Below, one piece after another: positions 39,994-47,774 of a DNA stretch of 64,000 bases (the first letter of the stretch is position 1; every line of letters starts with the position of its first letter). The DNA is from DATAUD01 sp036268455 (lineage in GTDB: Bacteria > Verrucomicrobiota > Verrucomicrobiia > Limisphaerales > Palsa-1400): the NCBI GenBank assembly GCA_036268455.1, contig DATAUD010000050.1, positions 1 to 64,000 on the forward strand, given 5' to 3'. The position numbers and the translations under genes are program-made. A model generated the notes under the pieces. That model saw nothing but the letters and a program-made list of their open reading frames with translations. It was not told the origin of the DNA and did not search any database.

Positions 39994-41601
39994 TCAGACA
40001 GGCGGTGTTCCGGCATTTTCAGGCGAGACGGCGTCTGTCGCGCCAGTGGCCTCTTCGGCAACCGGTCCGGGTTCTGTTACAGGATCCGGTGCGGAAACCG
40101 CGACTGGCTGGTCTGCGCCTTCCTCGACGGCCCCCGCTGCCCGAGCTTCGACGGGCGGCGAAGTAGCCGGAGCCGCGGTGGCATCGGGAACGTCTTGTTT
40201 CTTTTCCGGTTTGGGCGGACGAGGCAGGGGCTTCTTAGCGGTCTCGAGAACACCATTGGCAAATTCGATGACATGGCCCTGATGTATCAACCAATGCAAA
40301 TCGCTGGCCAACGCGGTTTGCTCAGGGGTGGCTTCCTGAGCGAGCGCTCCAGCGACCGGCGCGACCGCACCCGGGGCAGGAGTCGGCGCGGGCGTGGGAA
40401 CAAGGGCATCGACCAGTTTGCGGCGGGTGCACTTGGGATTGGCATTAATGAAATCAACAATGCGTTTGACCCCTTCGGAAACCGGCGTCGCTTCCATGTC
40501 GAGATAATGAGGACGCGCCACTGAGACGTGGGTGACGGTGCGGTTGACTTTGAAGAATTGCAGGCCGTGCGCCGCAAACTGCTGGCTCAAGGTGGTGGCA
40601 AGCTTCAACGGGAACCGCCGTTGCTCCTCGGCCGCCACGCGCAACGAACGCTGCAATCCCGGCGAACGAATTTGCCGCGCCGCAGTTCCGGAAACCACGT
40701 GTGATTCGACGCTTTTGATCAAATTGGGCAAGTGAATTTCGCGGAAATGCTTTTCGACATTTTCGCGGCTGCCGAGCTTGGTGGCTTCTGGAACGTTCAG
40801 GCAGGTGTATTCCGTCTTGAAACTGTGGTCTTCGATCCATTTTTTGACCACGGCTTCGTCCTTGACGATTTTTACGCGGGCCTTGAACGCTTCGAAGGGC
40901 ATGCGCGCGAAGCGTTCGGTGTGCAACTTGCGCAGTTGATTTTGATAATCGTGATAATTGGGCGGACCGAGGACCGCACCGCTCATTCCGCATTGGGCAA
41001 CAAACGTATAGGTTCCCTTGGGCGGCTCGGTGGCGGTCCGTTCCGCCTGATAGAATGTCGCAAAATGCCTGTTCAAAACGTGTTGCACGGCCTCGTCCTC
41101 GGAAAGCCAAAGGGTATCGTCCAGGGCGCATAGAAAAAGCGGTTGAACAGGTTTGCCTTCGGCGTTCTTTTTCACTTCAAAACGGACTTGCTGGCGTTCC
41201 GGTTTCTGCAAAATGAGCTGCGCGATGTCAAATAACGGATAGGCGCGCCCTGTTATGCGGATTTGACGGGCCAGGGATTCCACGCCTTTGTCGTCCGGCA
41301 AGAAAGAGACGAGAATCTCCGGCGGAGGTTGCGGCGCGGGCATTTCGCGCCTGGGTTCGGCGAAGCCTCGGTCGCGCGGGCCGGAGCCGGGGCGATGCTT
41401 TCGATCATGATCACCTTTTGGGCCGGGTCCGCGCGGTTGGTCGCGACGGGGCGGGCGCGGCCTCTGGCGATCGTCGAATTTGCGTTCGCGCCGTTCTTCG
41501 CCGGCGAAATTGGCGTACCGATTCACCGCCGGCGGATCTTGTGCCCACGCCGGCAGGAAAAGTTTTTCCAAATCAAGTTCGGATTCTGGTGCTGTACTCA
41601 T
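39994..41601 (-). CDS. Hypothetical protein with proline/arginine-rich N-terminus
   Basis: This 535-residue protein has no recognised domain. Residues 1-35 are acidic, 35-95 are Arg/Pro/Gly-rich (RPRPPRRDQPRGPGPKGDHD), about 100-340 form a mixed alpha/beta core (ILVSFLPDDKGVESLARQIR ... FLCALDDTLWLSEDEAVQHVL), and about 385-535 are Pro/Ala/Glu-rich and low complexity. The Arg-rich segment suggests nucleic-acid binding, an inference from composition. The core has clear secondary-structure content and should be searchable by profile. Its TGA stop (39996-39994) is 2 bp from the IS right end, so the last residues may have been altered by insertion. Confidence 0.7.
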   Translation of the reverse strand: MSTAPESELDLEKLFLPAWAQDPPAVNRYANFAGEERRERKFDDRQRPRPPRRDQPRGPGPKGDHDRKHRPGSGPRDRGFAEPRREMPAPQPPPEILVSFLPDDKGVESLARQIRITGRAYPLFDIAQLILQKPERQQVRFEVKKNAEGKPVQPLFLCALDDTLWLSEDEAVQHVLNRHFATFYQAERTATEPPKGTYTFVAQCGMSGAVLGPPNYHDYQNQLRKLHTERFARMPFEAFKARVKIVKDEAVVKKWIEDHSFKTEYTCLNVPEATKLGSRENVEKHFREIHLPNLIKSVESHVVSGTAARQIRSPGLQRSLRVAAEEQRRFPLKLATTLSQQFAAHGLQFFKVNRTVTHVSVARPHYLDMEATPVSEGVKRIVDFINANPKCTRRKLVDALVPTPAPTPAPGAVAPVAGALAQEATPEQTALASDLHWLIHQGHVIEFANGVLETAKKPLPRPPKPEKKQDVPDATAAPATSPPVEARAAGAVEEGADQPVAVSAPDPVTEPGPVAEEATGATDAVSPENAGTPPV

Positions 41602-41651
41602 CTAGGCCTGTCTGGTTGAGGATGGGATGTGTTCTGGTAGATTGCAAGCGT

Positions 41652-43583
41652 TCACTTGTGAGGCAAAATAAGGGGATCGTCCTTGTTTTTCATGATCAAT
41701 CCCCAAGTCACCGACGCTTCGGGAGTCGCGGCGATGTGCAAGGACCGCTCAACCCACTCTTTGGCTTTGTCGTACTCGCCAAGTGAGACATAATGCCGTC
41801 CCATCTCCAGCGCGATGTAGTAGTTATTGGTGTCCGATCGCTCCGCGAGGGCAAAATACGGCGAGGCTCCCTTGGCGTGACCAATCCAATCCAGAGACAT
41901 ACCGATGCGCAATGGCAAGCGAGCATCATATGGATCGATTTTCATACCCTTGGCAAACCATTGGATGGCTTCTTTTGCCTCGTCCTCATAACCGGGGTTG
42001 GCGTCTTTGCTTATGACGCGCAGTTCTTCTCCCAACAAATAGTCGGTTTCTTCATTGGACGGATCGATCTCGTGGGCATTCTTCAAAAAAAGCACGGTCT
42101 GCTGCCAGGGAACATTTTCAGTTTCCGCGCGACGCAACCAGAATGTTTCCCGGCCTTTACGAACTCCTTGCGCCGCAAAATAAGACACCGCCCCACCGGC
42201 CAGAACCGTTAAAATGATTTTGCCCACAAAGCCCGGATTCTTCCAGTATCGCTCTGAAACGAAACGCGCCTGCGCCGCGATCAGAGCCATCAATAGGATC
42301 GCCGTGATGGCGTCGGCGGGAATCTGCATGTTGAAATCGACAATGCAGTGCAACATTATCGCGATCAGGCCAATGGATGCGCCGAGGATAAAAGCCTTTC
42401 GGTCGCTCCTTTTTGATGACAAATCGCCGGCGGACTTGCGAACGGAGAACCAGGCTTGAATAGCCACCCATGCCAGCAAACCACAAAATGCCGCCACAAT
42501 TCCCATACCCACAGCGCCCCATTCACAAAGAGTGTTTAGATAATCGTTGTGAACGAGGTCGGGACGGTTTTGTACCTCCGGGGGCCGCACGCTCGGAAAT
42601 TGGACGCCGAAATGCCCGGGACCAATGCCCCAGATAACATTTCGCGCATAGAGTTTCTCGGCGGCCTGCCAGTAATAGTCACGGCTATTGGTGTTCACCT
42701 TTTCGCTTTCAAATGCTTGCGCGAAGCGCCGTTGCAAGGAGTCAAATTGACCGGCGAATATGAAACCAACAATCAAAAGCACGGAGAGCGTGATGAGGGC
42801 CGGAAGCCAGAAGTCCTTCTGCGCCAGTAATATCAGACAAAATAACACCAGCGTCGCAATCATGGCGAGGATCCCGCCGCGGGAGAGCGAAACGACGATG
42901 CCCGCCAGCATCGCCAAAACCGCGTAGGCCAACACCACCTTGATCGTCGCCGAAAAACGGCCCATAACGGTATAAGCAAGCGCCAGGGGAACGATCATTT
43001 CCAGGTAAGCGGCGAAACTGTTCGGATTGATAAAGGTGCCGCTGCCGCGCGCCAGATATTGGCCCGGTTTTGCCGTGCCCCAGATGTTCGCAGTACCTTT
43101 GACAAATTGCACCACCGCAAAAAACGCGAGGCAAAAACCGACGATGACCATGGTCATCGCAACGATGTTGGCGGAGTCTTTGCGGTTAAGATTATTCAGA
43201 GTGACAAAGAACAGCGCCACATAAACGACAACATGCATCAACTGATCGCGCCCGATGTAACTGATGTCCACTAACTGGCAGCGGAGCAGCGCATACAAAA
43301 GGAATACCAGCACCGCCCAGCAAACAGGCGGCCAGCAAAGGCGAAACGGGCGCTGCACCCACCATCGCACCGCCCAGAGCGCCACCGCAAGGGCTGTCAC
43401 TCCTTGAATTACCAGGAACGCGGCCGGGCCTGTGGAACCCAGAGCCAGGGGCGCCCAGACGAGGATGAAGAGAATGCACGCCAGTATGGCTCGTTGACAA
43501 AATGCCTCCAGCCGGCCCTGCGCCAAATCCTGGCCCGGCGACTCCACATTTGCTTGTTGCAGGGATGACAAGAAGCCTGTCAA
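41652..43583 (-). CDS. O-antigen ligase/polymerase-like membrane protein with TPR tail
   Basis: The 643-residue protein has about ten to twelve membrane helices in residues 30-460. It shows the Wzy_C/WaaL-type motif RGSGTFINPNSFAAYLEMIV (around 178-197), a conserved periplasmic loop (GIGPGHFGVQFPSVRPPEVQ) and VHNDYLNTLCEWG. The C-terminal ~170 residues carry TPR-like repeats (DPSNEETDYLLGEELRVIS..., SLGEYDKAKEWVERSLHIA). This layout is that of O-antigen ligase family proteins acting on lipid-linked glycans at the inner membrane. Its ATG overlaps the stop of the upstream leuC-like gene (ATGA). Confidence 0.87.
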   Translation of the reverse strand: MTGFLSSLQQANVESPGQDLAQGRLEAFCQRAILACILFILVWAPLALGSTGPAAFLVIQGVTALAVALWAVRWWVQRPFRLCWPPVCWAVLVFLLYALLRCQLVDISYIGRDQLMHVVVYVALFFVTLNNLNRKDSANIVAMTMVIVGFCLAFFAVVQFVKGTANIWGTAKPGQYLARGSGTFINPNSFAAYLEMIVPLALAYTVMGRFSATIKVVLAYAVLAMLAGIVVSLSRGGILAMIATLVLFCLILLAQKDFWLPALITLSVLLIVGFIFAGQFDSLQRRFAQAFESEKVNTNSRDYYWQAAEKLYARNVIWGIGPGHFGVQFPSVRPPEVQNRPDLVHNDYLNTLCEWGAVGMGIVAAFCGLLAWVAIQAWFSVRKSAGDLSSKRSDRKAFILGASIGLIAIMLHCIVDFNMQIPADAITAILLMALIAAQARFVSERYWKNPGFVGKIILTVLAGGAVSYFAAQGVRKGRETFWLRRAETENVPWQQTVLFLKNAHEIDPSNEETDYLLGEELRVISKDANPGYEDEAKEAIQWFAKGMKIDPYDARLPLRIGMSLDWIGHAKGASPYFALAERSDTNNYYIALEMGRHYVSLGEYDKAKEWVERSLHIAATPEASVTWGLIMKNKDDPLILPHK

Positions 43584-44950
43584 CTCAGGAATTCGCGCGG
43601 GTCCGTAATGTGTCCGGTCAAGGCGCTGGCCGCCACGGTTGCCGGCGAGGCGAGGAACACCTGGGATTCCTTATGGCCCATTCGGCCGGGGAAATTGCGG
43701 TTGGTCGCGCTGATGCACTTCAACGGCGTGTTCATCCGCCCGAAGGTATCGACGGGACCGCCCAGGCACGCCGCGCAACCGGCGTTTTCAGTCATTTGCA
43801 CACCGGCGTCAACCAGAATGTCCCAAACGGTTCTGCCTTCCCAACGGGCGGTTTGCAAGTCATGCACAATCTCCGGGGTTGCGGGAACGCCAAACGTGTC
43901 GATGACCACTTTCCTGCCTCGGAGCACGCGGGCGAACTCGAGGAAATCGCTCGTTTTGCCGCCGGTGCAGGAACCGACGTACGCGCGGTCGAGGTTTGTC
44001 GCTCCCATGTCGCGCGCCAACTTGCGCTGGCCGGGGTCGGGATGACAGGCGACCGTTGGTTCGAGCTTGGACATATCGACAACCAACTCATAGATGAATT
44101 TTTCGTCCCGGTCGCGTTCGACCGGTTCGTAGGTGGATTTGGTGCCGTTGAGCTTGCACCGCTGGTCCACAAAAGCTTGTGTCTGCGCGTCGAACTCGAA
44201 AATTCCGTTTTTACCACCTGCCTCGATCGCCATGTTGGCAATTGTCATACGGTCGTCGAGCGACAAATTGCGGACGCCCTCACCGTCGAATTGCATGGCG
44301 CGATAGGTTGCGCCGTCGAAACCGATTTCTCCGATGCAGTGAAGGATGATGTCTTTAGCCATGACGCCCGGCGACAATTTGCCTTCGAGGCGGAAGTGCA
44401 TCGTCTCCGGGACTTTCAGGAGCAATTTGCCGGTGCCCATGACAAAGCCCGCGTCGGTGTTGCCGATGCCGGTGGCGAATTCGTTGAAGGCGCCAGCCAT
44501 GCAGGTGTGAGAATCGGTTCCGAAGAGGATTTCGCCGGGACGGGTGTGGCCTTTTTGGGGAAGCGCTGTGTGGCAGACGCCGGCATAATGCGAGCCGTAT
44601 TGACGGCGGAGCATGCCTTTGCCGACATCGAATTTCCACGTCCCGTTGGCGTCGTCAATCACGTCGTAAAAGTAGGGAAGGTTTTGTTCTCGCGCGAAGT
44701 CCCGCAGGATATCGACGTTGCGATTGGATTTGGAGTCGGCGGTGAAAATATAATGGTCGGGAATGATGACGACTTTTTTGCTGTCCCAGACTTTGGCGTT
44801 GGCGCCGAATTCGCGTTTAAAAACTCCGATGGTTCCCGGACCGCAGACATCGTGGGTCATGAGGATATCGGCCTTGACCCAGATATTGTCGCCGGCTTGG
44901 ACCTGGCTCTTGCCCGCCGCCCGGGCCAAAATCTTTTCAGTGAGCGTCAT
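43580..44950 (-). CDS. 3-isopropylmalate dehydratase large subunit (LeuC/aconitase family)
   Basis: This is a 456-residue Fe-S hydro-lyase. It contains the GTDSHTCMAGAFNEFATGIG segment typical of the LeuC group, KPTSTYEPV-type VERDRDEKFIYE, the first cysteine motif VGSCTGGKTSDFLEFA (GSCTNG in most family members), and the CxxC pair GCAACLGGPVDTFGR. It ends with ALTGHITDPREFL. Homoaconitase or methylthioalkylmalate roles cannot be ruled out. No small subunit (LeuD) is in the window. It overlaps the O-antigen ligase-like gene, an unexpected operon partner. Confidence 0.85.
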   Translation of the reverse strand: MTLTEKILARAAGKSQVQAGDNIWVKADILMTHDVCGPGTIGVFKREFGANAKVWDSKKVVIIPDHYIFTADSKSNRNVDILRDFAREQNLPYFYDVIDDANGTWKFDVGKGMLRRQYGSHYAGVCHTALPQKGHTRPGEILFGTDSHTCMAGAFNEFATGIGNTDAGFVMGTGKLLLKVPETMHFRLEGKLSPGVMAKDIILHCIGEIGFDGATYRAMQFDGEGVRNLSLDDRMTIANMAIEAGGKNGIFEFDAQTQAFVDQRCKLNGTKSTYEPVERDRDEKFIYELVVDMSKLEPTVACHPDPGQRKLARDMGATNLDRAYVGSCTGGKTSDFLEFARVLRGRKVVIDTFGVPATPEIVHDLQTARWEGRTVWDILVDAGVQMTENAGCAACLGGPVDTFGRMNTPLKCISATNRNFPGRMGHKESQVFLASPATVAASALTGHITDPREFLS

Positions 44951-45134
44951 AATAGAAGAAGTAAATTACCTGAGCTTGGGAAGGGTCGCAACATGGATTC
45001 CGCACAAAAAACGAAACCTCGATTTGCGTGAAATTCACGCGGGCGAACCGTCGTCTCACCTAATGCGGGATCAAAGCCGTTGGGCCAGCTTGATGAAGTT
45101 CCGTTTGGGCTTGTGCGCGGCACTCTCAGGGTTC

Positions 45135-45605
45135 TCACCCGACTGACACGATTTTTAAGCCTTCTGACTTTGCCAAGCGGGCCTGACAGGCGTCCGCCGT
45201 AAGGAAGAGTTCGCTTTCGAGGGTGAGAGCGCTGGCTACGTGAATCAGGTCAATCGCGCGCGCACCCAGGCGTTCCGTGTGGAGGGTGGAGAGGGTTGAG
45301 GCCCGGAGGATGGCGGCGTCCATGTCCAACGTCACATCAAGCAAGGCACCGCGAGCGAGGAGGTGTTCGATCCGGGCAAGCGCGGCGTCTCGTTCGCGGG
45401 CGATGTGCTGGCGTTGGCCGGAGGAAATCGAACGCCGCTGGTGAAATGCGCGCTGGAGGATGGCGTTTCGCACTTCCAATGCGTGCAATGAGACGAAAAA
45501 AAGCCCGGGCGAATCGAGGCGGCGATATTCGGCAATGGCGTTGGGTGAACCTGATTCGCCAGTGACCAGGCGGAGGATGAAACTGCTGTCGGCGTAGGTT
45601 CTCAC
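45135..45605 (-). CDS. PIN-domain toxin (VapC-like)
   Basis: The 156-residue protein has PIN-domain acidic residues: D6 (TYADSSFI), E45 (ALEVRNAI), the pair around AIDLIHVASAL, and a final LTADACQ near residue 140. Such toxins are Mg-dependent RNases, often cleaving tRNA or rRNA. Between the first acid and the second lies a helical insertion (RAFHQRRSISSGQRQHIARE). GTG 45605 overlaps the antitoxin stop (GTGA), so toxin follows antitoxin in one operon. Confidence 0.85.
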   Translation of the reverse strand: MRTYADSSFILRLVTGESGSPNAIAEYRRLDSPGLFFVSLHALEVRNAILQRAFHQRRSISSGQRQHIARERDAALARIEHLLARGALLDVTLDMDAAILRASTLSTLHTERLGARAIDLIHVASALTLESELFLTADACQARLAKSEGLKIVSVG

Positions 45606-45847
45606 CGGCGTGAGTCTTCGAGAAGCCTGGCCGCGCTGATTTTTGACGGTTTTTCGCGCAACACATCGTCCAGGATTTCATCAATCGCCCGGCGGCGTTC
45701 CGTCTCGCTGGTTTCTGTGCCGTGGACGGGCTGGAGAATCCAAAGAGGCTGGCCGTTATCAGTGACTTGAACGGGCCTGCCAGCACGCGTAATGCGTTTG
45801 ACCTTGATCGGCTGGCGGAGCAGAACGCGAAGAGAAATTGTTTTCAT
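45602..45847 (-). CDS. Antitoxin, Phd/YefM-like
   Basis: This protein of 81 residues (ATG 45847; MKTISLRVLLRQPIKVKRIT) resembles Phd/YefM-type antitoxins: an N-terminal beta-alpha DNA-binding part and a charged C-terminal tail (ERRRAIDEILDDVLREKPSK) that would wrap the PIN toxin. GTG 45859 is an alternative start four codons earlier, but it lies within the -10/operator region. I choose ATG 45847 because the promoter then predicts a leaderless start. It is probably autoregulated through the dyad just upstream. Confidence 0.75.
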   Translation of the reverse strand: MKTISLRVLLRQPIKVKRITRAGRPVQVTDNGQPLWILQPVHGTETSETERRRAIDEILDDVLREKPSKISAARLLEDSRR

Positions 45848-45850
45848 GCT

Positions 45851-45870
45851 GTCAGACACTAGCGTCTGAC
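45851..45870. promoter_or_regulatory. Operator-like dyad of the toxin-antitoxin operon
   Basis: GTCAGAC (45851-45857) and GTCTGAC (45864-45870) form a perfect 7-bp inverted repeat around ACTAGC. It covers the predicted -10 box and ends 3 bp before the antitoxin start codon, the usual place for autorepression by a toxin-antitoxin complex. Confidence 0.6.
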
Positions 45871-45884
45871 GGAGATTATGTCAA
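45856..45884 (-). promoter_or_regulatory. Toxin-antitoxin promoter, predicted leaderless
   Basis: Minus-strand TTGACA (45884-45879, perfect -35), a 17-nt spacer and TAGTGT (45861-45856, weak -10) precede the ATG at 45847 by 8 nt. The transcript should start within a base or two of the start codon, matching the lack of any ribosome site. Confidence 0.5.
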
Positions 45885-45959
45885 TTGGATGAGAAGGCGT
45901 ATTTCCGGCTCGCCCTCCCTGGTGTATGCAGTAAACTGGGAAGAATGAAGGATCTCCTT

Positions 45960-47717
45960 ATGACAGCCATCAACTCCCGAGGAGCCATGATTTCATTTCT
46001 GGTAATCCTGCTGACGATTTGGATGCCGGGGGCGGTTTTGGCTTTGGCGGACGGGAACACTTTTAAGACGGAGGCGAATGTCATGGTGGAGATGACGTTT
46101 GCGGCGAAAAATTCCCACTCCGATCCGTTTAATCAGGTGGTTTTTGATGCGGTTTTCACGGACCCGGCGGGGCATGTATTGCGTGTGCCGGGATTCTGGG
46201 ACGGGGGCAATGTGTGGAAGGTTCGCTATGCTTCTCCGTTGATCGGATCTCATTCTTTTCGCACCGAGTGTTCGGAGCGCGCGGATGTGGGTTTAAACGG
46301 AGTGTCTGGCAAAGTTGAGGTGAACCCTTACCACGGGGACAATCCACTCTATCAACACGGGCCGTTGCGGGTGGCGGCGAATCATCGATACCTGGAACAT
46401 CTGGATGGGACTCCGTTTTTTTGGCTCGGGGATACGTGGTGGATGGGGCTTTCGCATCGGCTCCATTGGCCGGATGAATTCAAGGAGCTGACGGCGGACC
46501 GGAAGGCGAAGGGGTTTGATGTTGTTCAGATTGTCGCGGGGCTTTATCCGGATATGTTTCCATTCGATCCACGTGGCGCGAATGAAGCGGGTTTTCCGTG
46601 GGAGACGAATTACTCGAGCATCCGGCCCAGTTACTTCGACGAGGCGGACGAGAGGCTGTTTTATCTGGTAGATCAAGGTTTCGTTCCGTGCATCGTGGGG
46701 GCTTGGGGCTATTTCATGCCGTGGATGGGGGTGGAGAAAATGAAGGCGCATTGGCGATATCTCATCGCGCGGTACGGCGCTTTGCCTGTGGTTTGGTGCG
46801 CGGCGGGGGAAGCGAACCTGCCTTGGTATCTGGCACCCGGTTTTCCTTACGACGACCGAAACCAAGTCCACCAGTGGACTGAAGCGATGCGGTATATTCG
46901 CGCGACCGATCCGTGGCATCGACCTCTGACGGTGCATCCCACGGGGATTGGGCCTTTAACAGCGCGGCACGCGACAGATGACGCGGGGTTGCTGGATTTT
47001 GACATCCTGCAAACGCCGCACGGGAAGCAAAATGCCGTTGGCCCGACTGTGAAGACGGCGCGCCACTCTTACAGCGCGGAACCGACGATGCCGGTCATCG
47101 ACGGTGAAGCGAGTTACGAAATGCTGAATGACAATCTGCCGACGGAGTGGACGAGGCGGATGTTCTGGCTTTGCATGATGAATGGCGCGGCGGGGCACAC
47201 TTACGGCGCCAATGGCATCTGGCAGTGCAATCGGCCCGGCGATCCGCATGGCGCTTCGCCACACGGGGGCAATTACGGAAAAATCCCGTGGAATGAGGCG
47301 ATGCGCCTGCCAGGTTCGCAGCAGGTTGGTTTTGGGAAGCGGTTTTTCGAGCAATTCGCGTGGGAGGATTTTTGTCCGCACCCGGAATGGGTGCGTTATT
47401 TGAACGGACAGAATGACGACGTTTTCGGACCACAGGCAACGGGCATTCCCGGAGTCACGCGGGTCTTTTACACGCCCAAGGTGGAATCAATTAAAATAAG
47501 CGGACTGGAGCGGCTCGGCACGTACTTGGCGGAATATTTTGACGTTACGAGCGGGGCGACGACAGAAATGGGGGAAGTTCGGAGCGATGCCGAGGGGAAT
47601 TGGGACTGTTCGCCGCCGGCGGGAGTTGATCACGATTGGGTGGTTGTCATCAGAATGAAGAATCGCCAGGTCCGCGGCGTCAATGTGGTGACAAGCAAAA
47701 ATACTTTGACAGAATAA
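45960..47717 (+). CDS. Secreted DUF5060/DUF4038 glycoside hydrolase-like protein
   Basis: This 585-residue protein (ATG 45960; AAGGA seven nt upstream) has a signal peptide (about 9-30, ISFLVILLTIWMPGAVLALA). An N-terminal beta domain follows (about 30-130: FDAVFTDPAGHVLRVPGFWD, DUF5060-like). The barrel domain (about 135-470) has HLDGTPFFWLGDTWWMGLSH, the DUF4038 hallmark, then AKGFDVVQIVAGLYPD, WCAAGEANLPWY with a likely catalytic Glu, and PVIDGEASYE. A C-terminal beta domain ends the protein. Characterised relatives include apiosidases that act on plant pectin (RG-II); specificity here is inferred only. It is divergent from the toxin-antitoxin operon. Confidence 0.85.
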   Translation: MTAINSRGAMISFLVILLTIWMPGAVLALADGNTFKTEANVMVEMTFAAKNSHSDPFNQVVFDAVFTDPAGHVLRVPGFWDGGNVWKVRYASPLIGSHSFRTECSERADVGLNGVSGKVEVNPYHGDNPLYQHGPLRVAANHRYLEHLDGTPFFWLGDTWWMGLSHRLHWPDEFKELTADRKAKGFDVVQIVAGLYPDMFPFDPRGANEAGFPWETNYSSIRPSYFDEADERLFYLVDQGFVPCIVGAWGYFMPWMGVEKMKAHWRYLIARYGALPVVWCAAGEANLPWYLAPGFPYDDRNQVHQWTEAMRYIRATDPWHRPLTVHPTGIGPLTARHATDDAGLLDFDILQTPHGKQNAVGPTVKTARHSYSAEPTMPVIDGEASYEMLNDNLPTEWTRRMFWLCMMNGAAGHTYGANGIWQCNRPGDPHGASPHGGNYGKIPWNEAMRLPGSQQVGFGKRFFEQFAWEDFCPHPEWVRYLNGQNDDVFGPQATGIPGVTRVFYTPKVESIKISGLERLGTYLAEYFDVTSGATTEMGEVRSDAEGNWDCSPPAGVDHDWVVVIRMKNRQVRGVNVVTSKNTLTE

Positions 47718-47774
47718 AATGTTTTACAGGTTTTTCTTGCTTTGGGCGCGGTATTTCGTGAATATCCAGTTCAT

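Noticed and set aside
43502..45031. 509-codon plus-strand open frame
   Set aside because: It runs antisense to the LeuC-type gene and the start of the ligase-like gene, both of which have clear family motifs; the plus-strand translation shows none.
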